The position numbers and the translations under genes are program-made. Under the pieces are notes generated by a model that was given only the letters and a program-made list of their open reading frames with translations, did no database searches and was not told the DNA's origin. Below are positions 23,540 through 36,075 of a DNA stretch of 64,000 nt, piece after piece. The stretch comes from Stomorhina lunata (taxonomy: Eukaryota > Arthropoda > Insecta > Diptera > Rhiniidae), in contig OW121743.1 of assembly GCA_933228675.1 (NCBI GenBank), forward strand, positions 84,134,759 to 84,198,758. Direction: 5' to 3'. Within the stretch, counting starts at the first letter, position 1. Every line of letters starts with the position of its first letter.

Positions 23540-24620
23540 CGTAGATACAATCTTAATATGTACCTCCAAATCTTTTCGATTGTAGATATAAAAAAGGGAT
23601 GTTATATGTATATAAGGACCATAGCCAAATGTTGACCGATTGTTACAAAATTTAATACACTGGCTGGTATTAATAAAAAGTTTATTTGTGCAAACTTTAG
23701 TGGCTATAGCTGACATAGTTTATAATTTAATAGCTTTTAACTGGCATTTGAGGCATTTTAGTGGTTACCGGGGGCGATTTTTATATGAAAGCTATGGTCA
23801 GAAATGGACCGATTCCTATAAAATTTGATATACTGAATGAAAGTTGCATAAAACTTCTCTGTTCTAAATTTAGTAGTCATAGATTTTACAAATTAATTCA
23901 ATTTATCAGCATAAATGTGATTTCCGGGGCAAATGTGAACCGATTTTACCCATTTTCAGCACACAATTTCTATAACATATCGAAAATACTTTTGCTAAAT
24001 TTTGTCTCTCTAACTTCTGTAGTTAAGGAGCTATCACGCTTTCCTCTGATGGAAAGACGGACATAAACCGTCTTTTTTTTGTATTTATGTGTTTCCATAA
24101 GTTTTTTATATGGGAGCTATGGTCAAATAGTAACCGATTGTAACAAAATTTCGCACACTGGCTGGCATTCACATAAAACTTCATTTTGTTGCTATGGCTC
24201 TTTTCGTTAAGGCGCTATCGTGCTTTTCTTTTTGTATTTTTGTGTTTCCGTAAGTTTTTTATATGGGAGCTATTTTCAAATGGTGACCGATTGTGACAAA
24301 ATTTTGCACACTGGCATTGACATAAGATCTCCTCGTGCTAGTGGTTATATCTGTTGCCTAGAGCTTCTATAAAACTTCTAAATATATACCAAATTTTATC
24401 ACAGCTGTTATAATTTGTCATTTATTGGCAAATAAGCGATTAGCAAAGGCGAGATATTAGCAAATTCGATACGGGAGCTATGGTCAAATGTAAACCGATT
24501 TTTTCCAATTCCAAAAACAAAATTTTCTAAGAGATGAAGACGATTTTTGCTAAGTTTCAGTGAACTATCTCCTTTTTGTAGGAAATTATCATGCTTTTAA
24601 CAGACAGACGGACCAACTCA
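23540..24620 (+). repeat. Cluster of degenerate dispersed-repeat modules
   Basis: A module with the landmarks TATGGGAGCTATGGTCAAAT, then GACCGATTGTNACAAAATTT, then GCACACTGGCTGG recurs at about 23620, 24110, 24260 and 24470, with a divergent copy near 23780. Some copies end in a segment with AAGGAGCTATC or GGCGCTATCGTGCTTT, and the last ends in ACAGACAGACGG. The pattern resembles common fly dispersed repeats with (GTCY)n tails. I cannot assign a named family. The open frames at 23480-24066 lie inside these modules and are not called as genes. Confidence 0.6.
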
Positions 24621-24630
24621 TTGACTGAAA

Positions 24631-24873
<243 letters not shown>

Positions 24874-26979
24874 GCTTATACTAGAATTTCATTAGGATTC
24901 AAAATATGTGTAATTCCCTTTTGGTTTTTGAGCCAATATTAAAGAAGTTACAAACGAAATGACAATCCCAATATAACTCCCATTGTGTTTATAAAAATGA
25001 AAACTTGAATTGTGATAAAATGCCATGCAAAGCTGAATTTTGTGTACTAGTGTAGTTATAGAAAACTTACCTTAATTTTAATAATTTATTGAAGATAGAA
25101 TATTTTTCTGCAGAGATAAGAAAACAGATTCCTTACAATTATATATATTTTGTACAAAAGTCTTCTTATTCATAAAAGTAATATAAAATTATATTATACA
25201 TTTTGTACCTCAAAACAATTTGTGTATATTCTGTCAACAACGCCAAACTTTATTTCGTAATCTCGAAACAAAATTTACAACTTTTGTATATTGACAAGCT
25301 TTCGTTTCAAATAACAAATTTGAAATCAAAAATATTATTCTTATTTATTTTAATTTCTTTTTGTCCATCAGAAGTTATTTGCAATATAAATTAAAAATTG
25401 CAAAGTAATACTTCATATAATTATCTTATTTGAGGGCAGTCAAAATCAACAAAATAATTAGACAAATTTAAAAATTTTCCTAATCAAACATATCAACTTA
25501 ATATTAACAAAGGAAAATTCTGCTAAATATAGCCAAAAAAAAGAATATTTAAAACCAAAAATAAAAAAAAAAACTTTTCTGATACTAAAGCTTTAAGCTA
25601 TTTATAATAATAAAATATTCAACAAAAAAAAAGTTTCAAATGAAAAAGCAGATTCTATTCACTTAAATTATTTGCACTCAAATGAATGAAATAAAAAGCA
25701 AATGAAAATAGAAAAAATAAAAAGAAATATTAAAATAGGAGAAAATTTTATAAATTTTTAATGTGTTAGAGACTACAAGACAAATACTTAAACATTTAGT
25801 TGAGTAGGAGAGAAAAAAACGAAACTCCGATACAAGCAAAAGAAACTTAAAACCACACACTAATGAAAGGTTAAACAAACACCCAAGGGATGGAGAGTTT
25901 GTTTTTTTTTTTGTGAGAAGACTAGATAAACTAGAGTCTTATATAAGAGAGGGGGGAAATGAATAAATAGGGAGTTGTAAGGAGAAAAGAAACAATATAA
26001 TTATTTTAAGCAAATACTTAAAAGAGTCTTAACAACTCAAAGAATTTTTATAAAGTTGTGTAGGATTTTTTTTTTTTAAGAATGAGTAAGAGATGAGTAG
26101 GTTAGAAGAGAAAGAACATAAGTAGGTCTCTTTAAGACAAAATATTTTCGTATGTCAAAAAATATTTTAAAATAGAAATAAACATATTAACAAAGCAAAA
26201 ACTACAAATTTTATGAAGGTAATTTTAAACTCGTGTCACAAAATGTAAGAATTCACTCACACTCTCATCTCTTATACATTAAAGAAAACTAAGAAATTAT
26301 CCTTAATTTATTTTTCCATGCTGCAGTTTTATGAATTATAGTTATAAATTATGTAGATTATAATTCATATTAATCCTTGAAGGAAAACGTCGGAGAGCAA
26401 AATAAACCACACACACACACACTCATAATACTCTCTATTAATGCAAAAATTAATACGTTCAACTAAAAGAGGAGAACTAAGCACAAAAGCACAAGATGAA
26501 AACCCATTTAATATAAACGGAGGGTCATAATAGCCTGGTTTAAATAAACTCTTATAAATATTTAAAATTTAAATAGAACAAAAAAAGGCTAAGATTTCCA
26601 AGGTGATGGGCAATAAGGTTTTAGATTATGCAAATGGTTTTGTCGGTGTTGGTAATGAAAATACTCGGGAAAATGAAAAACGTTTTAGAATACTTAATAT
26701 GTTTTAAGTACCTGCAGATTTAGAAGATATCTTTGATAAGTAGCGGAGGGATTATAAAGAAAATTAATATGAATTATTGTATGAGTGAAAGAAAATTGAG
26801 TTCATAAATAAATAATAATTTAAAGGGAAGATAAAGGTAATTAAATATTATAATTGGTTAATTCACCCTCTTATTCATAAATGAAAAATATAGCTATGGT
26901 AAACTCATAAATCAAATTTCTACAAAAAGAATTTGATAATTTTATAATTCGTTGAAAAATTAAGGGGTAAGTCTTTAAA
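24874..26979. other. AT-rich spacer, no gene seen
   Basis: About 2.1 kb of AT-rich, moderately complex sequence. It contains a short CA microsatellite near 26406-26420. Short open frames at 25203-25394 and 25678-25878 have no recognisable motif. Confidence 0.5.
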
Positions 26980-27790
26980 ATGGTCTTAGCCTATGTCTTA
27001 GTCTATGTCTTAGTCTATGTCTTAGTCTATGTCTTAGTCTATGTCTTAGTCTATGTCTTAGTCTATGTCTTAGTCTATGTCTTAGTCTATGTCTTAGTCT
27101 ATGTCTTAGTCTATGTCTTAGTCTATGTCTTAGTCTATGTCTTAGTCTATGTCTTAGTCTATGTCTTAGTCTATGTCTTAGTCTATGTCTTAGTCTATGT
27201 CTTAGTCTATGTCTTAGTCTATGTCTTAGTCTATGTCTTAGTCTATGTCTTAGTCTATGTCTTAGTCTATGTCTTAGTCTATGTCTTAGTCTATGTCTTA
27301 GTCTATATCTTAGTCTATGTCTTAGTCTATGTCTTAGTCTATGTCTTAGTCTATGTCTTAGTCTATGTTTTAGTCTATGTCTTAGTCTATGTCTTAGTCT
27401 ATGTCTTAGTCTATGTCTTAGTCTATGTCTTAGTCTATGTCTTAGTCTATGTCTTAGTCTATGTCTTAGTCTATGTCTTAGTCTATGTCTTAGTCTATGT
27501 CTTAGTCTATGTCTTAGTCTATGTCTTAGTCTATGTCTTAGTCTATGTCTTAGTCTATGTCTTAGTCTATGTCTTAGTCTATGTCTTAGTCTATGTCTTA
27601 GTCTATGTCTTAGTCTATGTCTTAGTCTATGTCTTAGTCTATGTCTTAGTCTATGTCTTAGTCTATGTCTTAGTCTATGTCTTAGTCTATGTCTTAGTCT
27701 ATGTCTTAGTCTATGTCTTAGTCTATGTCTTAGTCTATGTCTTAGTCTATGTCTTAGTCTATGTCTTAGTCTATGCCTTAGTCTAAGTCT
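26980..27790 (+). repeat. Near-perfect 12-bp satellite (TATGTCTTAGTC), about 66 units
   Basis: The unit is TATGTCTTAGTC. From 27001 to 27780 there are 65 consecutive units with no insertion or deletion and only about three substitutions (near 27307, 27369 and 27776). Such uniformity implies recent expansion or ongoing homogenisation. The 268-codon frame reading VYVL repeatedly exists only because this phase lacks stop codons; it has no unique sequence and is not a credible protein. Confidence 0.98.
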
Positions 27791-28835
27791 ATATCTTCAC
27801 CCCACTGTGCGCTGTTCTCTTCTAAAAATATCAAATTTCTATTATACCTGAGGAATCTTTTTTGGCCTCTACAACTTCGATTACTAATTGACATCACTGT
27901 GTCCTAAGGACCATTTTCTTTAATATTAAATACATAGACTTTCTTACAAATCCTAAACAAAAAAGGTATTATTTCAGTTTAAGCATTTCTAGATTTTTTT
28001 ATAAACACTTTTACCATTTACTACTATTTAATCCCAAGTATTTACTCACATACATATTTAGCAAAGAGCCTTTTTCTAACGCTTTGCAGGGATTTGACAA
28101 GAATGTTTTGTAAATGTTTTTAAATCGTTCATGTTTTTCATTTTCGAATTGAAGATTCGAACAACCTCCACCACGATAAAACAGGAAAAAAGGAAATCAA
28201 ATTCAAAACTCATTTAAATTCAAAAAATGTACGAAATAACAAGCATCACATATACAAGACATGATGTCCTTTTTTCTGAATTGGCGCTGCTGCTGTTTAC
28301 TAGCCCTATCAATAGATTTACTTGTACGGTTGCTATAGCAGCAGCCTTCAGCTACTCAAAGGTTGTTGTGGAGTTTAGGTGTATTTTTTTCCTTTGGTAT
28401 TCTTTAGTAAACAACTCTTTCTTCTACTTCTTCCTTTACTATTTTTTATAAATCTTAGAAGGGTTTTCTTGAAAGACACACTTTTGCAGTCTCCTTTGGA
28501 AACCACTCGGTACATGTTTATAAATATTTCTCTTTTTATATAAGCAAATCAAACAAGTGTATTGGCATTCGGTTCTTATTCATTTTATTTTACTTTTATA
28601 TGAAGTCCTATTTGTATGGTATCCTATTTACCTTTACATTTTATATGTAGCCTTACTTATATATTCATACATTAAGTATGAACATGTTAATGTACCTACA
28701 TCTCTTGAATATTCATGATTTCATATGATCTACACACACATGTAGAAATTTATTCCTTGTATAAAAACCTTTTTAAATCATTTATTTTATTCCTTTGTCA
28801 TAGGACCTAAAAGCGTGGCAAAGATCATCATTGTG
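27791..28835. other. Low-copy spacer, no gene seen
   Basis: Complex AT-rich sequence after the 12-bp satellite. The 74-codon frame at 28227-28451 has no recognised domain and ends in a low-complexity F/Y/L stretch. Confidence 0.5.
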
Positions 28836-28990
28836 TTGTATTAGTATTAGTATAAGTGTATTAGTATTAGTTTATGTCTTAGTCTGTATCTTAGTCCATG
28901 TCTTTGTCTATGTCTTAGTCTATGTTTTAGCAAATGCCTTAGCATTTGCCGTAGTATAGGTCGTAGCCTTAGTATGGATCTTATTCTGTA
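28836..28990 (+). repeat. Degenerate hexamer/12-bp repeat island linking the two satellites
   Basis: It starts as TATTAGTATTAGTATAAG, of the TTAGTA hexamer type, and passes into diverged TATGTCTTAGTC units (TGTATCTTAGTC, CATGTCTTTGTC, TATGTTTTAGCA, AATGCCTTAGCA). It therefore contains both of the motifs that form the large arrays on either side. Confidence 0.85.
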
Positions 28991-30404
28991 TATTTTACTT
29001 GTGCCCAAAACAGTCGACTCTAATACTTATAATTTTTCCATTTAATTTCTATTTCCCCCTAAGATCCTTTACTCCATATCAGCAGCATGTGTCACCCTGC
29101 CTTCCGACATTTTGATTCCATTTGTAAAATAAAATTATGCAAAGTGTGTAGGAGAAAATGTAAATGGTTTGAAATCTGAAATGTGTTTTGATTTCGTTTT
29201 CCCATTCAAACTTGAGGTTTTTCCATCTTCATTCAATACTTCTTTTGTTACATGAAAGCTGTAACAATAGATGTTATTGATGATTTTTTATAGAAATATT
29301 TTCCCTTTCGTTGCCTCTACAAATGTAGATTTTTTCTTTGATATACATTTCAACTTAGTTCCATCTTTAACCTACATCACATAGACGTAAGACTTACTAG
29401 CAATTCTTTGGTGATAAAGTGTTTTTTGTATTTTAATTTCGCATAAAATTAAGGGTCAGGTTGTAAAATAAGTGAGACTTCTTGAATTGCTTGTTTTTTT
29501 TTTAGACATAAAATCTGAGACTCGAACTTTTTATTGTTTTTCTAGTTATGTTAGAAATAAACTGAAATAAGCCATAACTCTAGGAACAATAAACCAACTG
29601 TGAAGAAGTTAATGTTTAGTAGAAATATAAAAATACTAGAAATAAAATATATATTTGGCCATAAAGAACAAATAAAAGGATTTATAGATAAGATTTAGTA
29701 AATGCAATTTAGTGTTGGATTAACACAAAAAGGACTATATACCTTTTGCCAATTTGGAACAATAGTAATGGGTTTGGGAATCTTTTTATATAAATTTCAT
29801 TATGTATATGTAAATACATAAGGATTTCAAAAGTTCGATATAAATTTTTTTATACGGATAGTTTGCATATAAATGTACAATGTTTGTCTCCTTAAGGAAT
29901 TTGGCTTAATATTAGAAAAAAACTGTTAAGCTTTTGTTTTATTACTCCGCAGAATACCAGTTATTCACTTTAAAACTGCCAAAAGCCGGTCCCAAACATC
30001 AACAAAAATCATAATACAAGTACTACCTCTAAATAAATATCTAAATGACCTTCTCTTGAAATGTAATTGATATTTAGAAACGCAATTATTTCAATAAAAA
30101 TCAAATAGATTTAGGTCAAGAAAACTTTTTCTAAAGCAACAAATTTAATATTTTAAAATCTTTTATTTAGTTTGAAGTCAAAGAAAAAATAACAACTAAA
30201 ATTTTCGTATTCATTATCAAAACATATCGTGTTTCTAAGTATCTATTTTCCTTTTGGCTTTTAACCTACAGATTTTACACAAATCGCTTTCATCCGAACA
30301 ATACAAATATTTAAAGTGTGTGTGCTTTCATAGAGAAGAAATAATATAGAGATACACTCGAAAAAAAAAAACGAAAATGTAGTATAAAGAATTTTCTAAG
30401 TTTT
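28991..30404. other. Low-copy spacer, no gene seen
   Basis: About 1.4 kb of complex AT-rich sequence between repeat islands. I see no convincing open frame, RNA gene or terminal repeat. Confidence 0.5.
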
Positions 30405-30500
30405 TAGGCCTAGACTAAGACATAGTCCAAGACATAGACTAACCAATAGCCTAAATTTTAGACATAGACTAAGTCACAAATTAAGACATAGACTAAGAAG
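30405..30500 (-). repeat. Inverted degenerate copies of the 12-bp satellite
   Basis: GACATAGACTAA and variants (TAGACTAAGACATAGTCC, GACATAGACTAAGTC, AAGACATAGACTAAG) are reverse complements of the TATGTCTTAGTC unit. About five or six recognisable units are present. Confidence 0.85.
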
Positions 30501-30539
30501 AAATTAAAGTAGCTCCAATACATACATATACATAGACAA

Positions 30540-32280
30540 ATAATTACGCTAATACTACTTATATTCTGGTAATATTGCTGATACAGAAACTAATACTAAG
30601 ACAATTAAGCAATACTAATAATAATACTAATTACTCGTTTCAGTACTTATTCTGATACTAATACCAATTCAGTAACACCCAAGCTAGAATTTATTCTTAT
30701 AGGAAATCACATACTTAACCCAATAAAAATGCTGACACTAATTCTGGTACTAATACTGATTAAAATACTGATGCTGATACAAACACTGATACTAATTCTG
30801 ATACCAATACTAATTCTGATACTTATATAATACTGATATATATAATAATACTGATACTTATTCTGATACTAATACTGATACTAATAACGATACTCATTCT
30901 GGTACAGATACTAATACTAATACTTATTCTGATACTAATAATAATACTCATTATAGTACAGTTTCTAATACTGATACTTAGTTTGATACTAATATTGATA
31001 CTAATGATGATACTTCTACTAATACTAACACTGATACTTATTGTTTTACTAATACTGATAATGATACTAATAATGATACTAACACTGATACTAACACTGA
31101 TACTAATACTGATACTAATTCTGATACTTATAATGATACTAATACTGATACTAATACTGATACCAATACTGATACTAATATCGATACTAATACTGACACT
31201 AATACCAATACTAATACTGTTACTAATACTGATACTAATACTGATACTAGTTCTGATACTTATACTAAAACTGATACTTAATAATACTGGTACTAATACT
31301 GATACTAATACTGATACTAATACTGAATAGTGATACTAACACATACTAATTCTGATACTTGTAATGATACTAATACTGATACCAATACTGATACTTATAC
31401 CGATACTAATACTGATACTAATACTGATACTAATACTGATACCAATACTGATACTAATACCGATACTAATACTGATACTAATACTGATGCTAATACTGAT
31501 ACTAATACTGATACTAATACCGATACTAATACTGATACTAATACTGATACTAATACTGATACTAATACTGATACTAATACTGATACTAATACTGCTACTA
31601 ATACTGATACCAATACTAATACTGATGCTTATACTGATGCTTATACTGATACTAATAGTGATACTAATACTGATACTTATACTGATAGTTAAACTGATGC
31701 TTATACCGATACTGATACTTATGCTACTGATACTAATTAAATTGCTGATACTCATTCTGATACAGATGCTAATACTAATAATGATACTTATAATGATACT
31801 AATACTGATACTAATATTGATACTAATTCTGATACTATTACTGGTACTAATATCAATACTAATATTGATACTTATAATGTTACAAATACTGATTCTAATA
31901 CTGATACTAATACTGATACTAATACTGATACTAATACTGATACTTATACTTATTCAGATACTAATTCTGATGCTAATAATATTACTAATACTGATACTAA
32001 TGCTGATTCTAATTCTGATATTAATACTGATAGTAATTCTGATACTTATACTGATACTCATTCTTATTCACATACTAATACTGATACTGATGTTAATACT
32101 GATACTTACTCTGATACAAATACTGATACTAATACTGATACCAATACTGATTCTAATACTTATACCGATACCTATACTAATACTTATATCAATTCTAATA
32201 CTAATTTTGATACTAATTCTGATATTAATACCGATACTAATACTAATGCTAATAACAAAAATACTAATTCTGATAACAAA
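30540..32280 (-). repeat. ACTAAT/ACTGAT hexamer satellite (12-bp unit)
   Basis: Tandem ACTAAT and ACTGAT hexamers, often alternating as a 12-bp unit. The most regular block is about 31360-31620 and both sides are looser. The reverse complement, TTAGTA plus TCAGTA, shares the TTAGT core with the 12-bp satellite at 27 kb. Several long open frames on both strands (ILIL, NTDT, SISI and VLVS repeats between 30983 and 32305) are artefacts of a 6-bp period without stop codons. Confidence 0.96.
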
Positions 32281-33865
32281 CTTTCTTTCTTTTTGGAACG
32301 TATGATTTATATTAATTATTTTGCTCTTATTAGACCAGGACGTATGATTAATATAAATATTACTTATACGCATTAAAAAGTAAATTTTTAAAATTTTTAA
32401 TTTTTTTTGAGTGCATTTTCCCGAAAACATCACAACCATTGTTAAATTTATTCTTGTTTTTTTGGGAAAATCTATAACAAAAACCAAAAATGTTCAATAG
32501 ATTTACCCTGAGCTAAAGGGAAAAAATGTTCATTCTCTTAACAGTTTTTTTCTAAAATCTTTAGAAAACAAGTTATTAATGTTTGTTTTTCAGTTTATAG
32601 AAAACCAATTCCATTTAAACTGTAGTTTTAACTTCTTTTGTGTTGAAAACTTTTTTTCAAAAAAGTGAATTCTTATTTCATCACACATAAGAATGGTAAG
32701 TATATTATGTTTAGGTCGACCTATAGATTGTGGTTCTGTTTAAAATCCTACCAATATACGAAATGTTAAAAGATTTTTGTAATCAATAGAAACATTTTTG
32801 TTTTGCTAGAATCAAGATTTTGTAATGATTTAGATTCTTTTAGAGCTGTTTTCAATTTGTATTGTTTGGATTTGTATTTAAAACAAAACTATTCATATTT
32901 TTGGTAAAACCTTTGAAAAATGTTTGTAAATCAGGAATGTTGAACAATACGAAAAATAATTATTGGTATAACCAAACGATTATTATTGATACTTATAAGG
33001 GCGTCCTTCAAAGTTTGATTTTAATTTCTTATCAGAATTGTATGCAAATTCTTTTAAGTGATATTTCTAAAGCAAAATATTAATTGAATTTTTGCCAACA
33101 ATTAAGATGCTAAAGCGAAAATAAGGATATATATAACAGATTTGGAAAAAATATCTTAGACCAAAATTTGTTTAATTAGGAAAAAGTTTTTATTAATAAT
33201 AATAAAAAAATAAAAGTCGTTAAACTTTTCTATATAACATTTTTTTGGATATTTACATAATTTTATTAGAAAAAACATTTTTTTCTATATAAAAATATGT
33301 CAAATCTCAAAATTTTTTATATTAGCTTAAATTTCTAGTTTTATTTGCTTTAATTTCTTCAAAAACAATACCATAAAACTTTTATCGTAAATCTTATTAT
33401 TTCGTTTTTCCTTCCACTAATATCTAACATACAAATTGAGCTACTAAGACTTAAAACTAGAAATAAAGAAGTTTCAAAATATTTGTCCACGCCACCAAAA
33501 ATTTAAATGATTAAATGACAATTTACGAGGCTTGTTTGCAAACAAAATGCCAGCGAAAATTGGGCAAAAAAATCAATTTTTCCTTATAAAATTACACTTA
33601 ATAGTTTTTTCTTCAACTTCCAGTTTTCTGGCATTGTTAGCGAACTAAAACAGAAAATTTTTAATTTTCTATTTTAGTTATTTTTTTCTTTTCATTTTCA
33701 ACAAAACTTTGCCAAGTGTATTAAACTTAAAAGCATTTTCAATTTGCCAGACGATGTAGTCGCAAAAAAATCCTATGAAAAATCGCTATTGGTAAAAACA
33801 AGAGATATTGAAAAAAGTTTCCATGAAATTTAAATCTAGGTAACTAGTAAAGAAATGGAAATTAT
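32281..33865. other. Low-copy spacer, no gene seen
   Basis: AT-rich complex sequence. CGTATGATTTATATTAAT at 32299 and CGTATGATTAATATAAAT at 32341 form a short imperfect direct repeat. The 73-codon frame at 32862-33083 has no recognised motif. Confidence 0.5.
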
Positions 33866-35100
33866 TTGTTGGAAAAAGGAATAATTTTTTAAAAATTTAC
33901 TTTTTATAGGATATTTTAGAAAAATTTGCTTTTTATAGGAATTTTTTCCAAAAATTTACTTCTTATAGGAAATTTTTAAAAAAATCATATATTATCGCAA
34001 GTTTTTCAAAACTATACTTTTTATAGGAAATTTTTCAAAAATTTACTTTTTATAGGAAATTTTTCAAAAATTTACTTTTTATAGGAAATTTTCAAAAATT
34101 TACTTTTTATAGGAAATTTTTCAAAAATTTACTTTTTATAGGAAATTTTTCAAAAATTTACTTTTTATAGGAAATTCTTCAAAAATTTACATTTTATAGG
34201 AAATTTTTCAAAAATTTACTTTTTGTAGGAAATTTTTCAAAAATTTACTTTTATAGGTAATTTTTCAAAAATTTACTTTTATAGGAAATTTTTCAGAAAT
34301 TTACTTTTATAGGAAATTTTTCAAAAATTTGCTTTTTATAGAAAATTTAAAAAAAATTTACTTTTTATAGGAAATTTTTCAAAAATTTACTTTTCATAAG
34401 AAATTTTTCAAAAATTTACTTTTCATAAGAAATTTTTCAAAAATTTACTTTTTACAGGAAATTTTTCAAAAATTTACTTTTATAGGAAATTTTTCAAAAA
34501 TTTACTATTTATAGGAAATTTTTCAAAAAAATTCTTATTTTTATAGGAAATTTTTCAAAAATTTACTTTTTATAGGAAATTTTTCAAAAATTTACTTTTT
34601 ATAGGAAATTTTTCAAAAATTTACTTTTTATAGGAATTTTTTCAGAAATTTACTTTTTATAGGAAATTTTTCAAAAATTTATTTTTTATAGGAAATTTTT
34701 CAAAAATTTACTTTTTATAGGAAATTTTTCAAAAATTTACTTTTTATAGGAAATTTTTCAAAAATTTATTTTTTATAGGAAATTTTTCAAAAATTTACTT
34801 TTTATAGGAAATTTTTCAAAAATTTACTTTTTATAGGAATTTTTTCAGAAATTTACTTTTTATAGGAAATTTTTCAAAAATTTATTTTTTATAGGAAATT
34901 TTTCAAAAATTTACTTTTTATAGGAAATTTTTCAAAAATTTACTTTTTATAGGAAATTTTTCAAAAATTTATTTTTTATAGGAAATTTTTCAAAAATTTA
35001 CTTTTTATAGGAAATTTTTCAAAAATTTACTTTTTATAGGGAATTATTTAAAAATCTACTTTTTATAGGAAATTATTTAAAAATCTACTTTTTATATTAA
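33866..35100 (-). repeat. Minisatellite array 9 (29-bp unit, ACTTTTTATA linker)
   Basis: The monomer is a GGAAATTTTTCAAAAATTT dyad plus ACTTTTTATA, 29 bp in total. It is regular over most of its length. A multi-unit block ending with the variant GGAATTTTTTCAGAAATTTA occurs near 34635 and again near 34840, about seven monomers later, implying a duplicated segment. The monomer is a close relative of arrays 10 and 11. Confidence 0.96.
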
Positions 35101-36075
35101 CAAATGGATTGTTTTTAAAAGTCCACTTTCATAAAATAAGCTTTTTGAATCAAAATGAATATGTTTTATATTCCAAATTGTTCCTTCTAGTTTAAATATA
35201 TTTTGTTCTTAAATTCCAAAACTATTTCAATTTCATTTTATTTTTATTACAACCATTAAATTTGAAAACTTTAAAACTTCCCCAATTTTCCCCGAAAACA
35301 AAATTTGCATAAAATTTGTTTTCATAGACAATTTCTTTTTTTTTTTTACAGCAATAAAATATTCAAAAACACATGTAAACTGCAATGCGAGTGCATGTAT
35401 TCGTAATTTTATGCCATCTTTGAAGTGGGTGTCTTTCAATATAGAGTTCATTGTACTTCAACTCCAAAAATAAAATAACTGAATAATATCACGAGTCGAA
35501 ATTGTTTATGTTTGTCTTTCAGTTGAGATCCGTGTCGACGTTGTCGTCATGATAGTTTCCAAACTCATCGTCACAACGATATGGGACATAAAATGGAAAT
35601 AGAAATACGCAATAATAAAAAACAAAAAAATCAAAATAAAATAACAGCCACAAAAGACATAAACAGAAGAAAAAAAGTAGAATTTACTTAGTGAAGACAA
35701 TTCAAATAAAAGAGACAAGGCAGTCAAGTTAAGGAATTTAATTGCACAATTTATAATTTTAATAAAATGAATTTTTATTAAAGCTTTGTTAGAGCTTTTA
35801 TTGTAAGAATATTTTAAACACAATTTTTCAATATAATTTTTACATTTTTAAAATATTTGGCATTTAACTAAAAACTAAACTTTTCATATAACTCCCATGA
35901 TTGCCTTCGAAACTTTACTCAAAGCTCAAAACAACTTAATCGAAATCACAAAACTTCCTGTGGATAATTTATATATAAAAGCTTTTTATACTGTTTGCCA
36001 ATGTTGGTTTTGCTGTCCGTCTCTCACTAATTTATTTACATGCTAAGTCGTGTTTTCCCTTGATACCCTACACCA
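35101..36075. other. Low-copy spacer with a small G+C-richer island
   Basis: About 1 kb of complex sequence. An island at roughly 35515-35600 is much richer in G+C (GATCCGTGTCGACGTTGTCG) and is preceded on the plus strand by an acceptor-like TTTATGTTTGTCTTTCAG. On the minus strand it could end an open stretch with an acidic tail reading DDEFGNYHDDNVDTDLN before a stop. Neither reading is long enough to call an exon. The minus-strand frames at 35233-35451 and 35506-35823 are not supported. Confidence 0.4.

Noticed and set aside
26980..27786. 268-codon open frame reading VYVL repeats
   Set aside because: It is produced by a 12-bp tandem repeat whose phase has no stop codon. There is no unique sequence, and other frames of the same repeat are also open.
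28227..28451. 74-codon frame
   Set aside because: No domain is visible, the C-terminus is low-complexity, and the frame length is within chance expectation.
26980..32280. Telomere-type repeat because of the TTAG core
   Set aside because: The unit is not TTAGG. True flies lack the TTAGG telomere repeat, and the sequence lies inside complex DNA.
30983..32305. Long open frames rich in I/L, N/T/D or S/I on both strands
   Set aside because: These are artefacts of the 6/12-bp ACTAAT/ACTGAT satellite. Overlapping frames on both strands are open at once.
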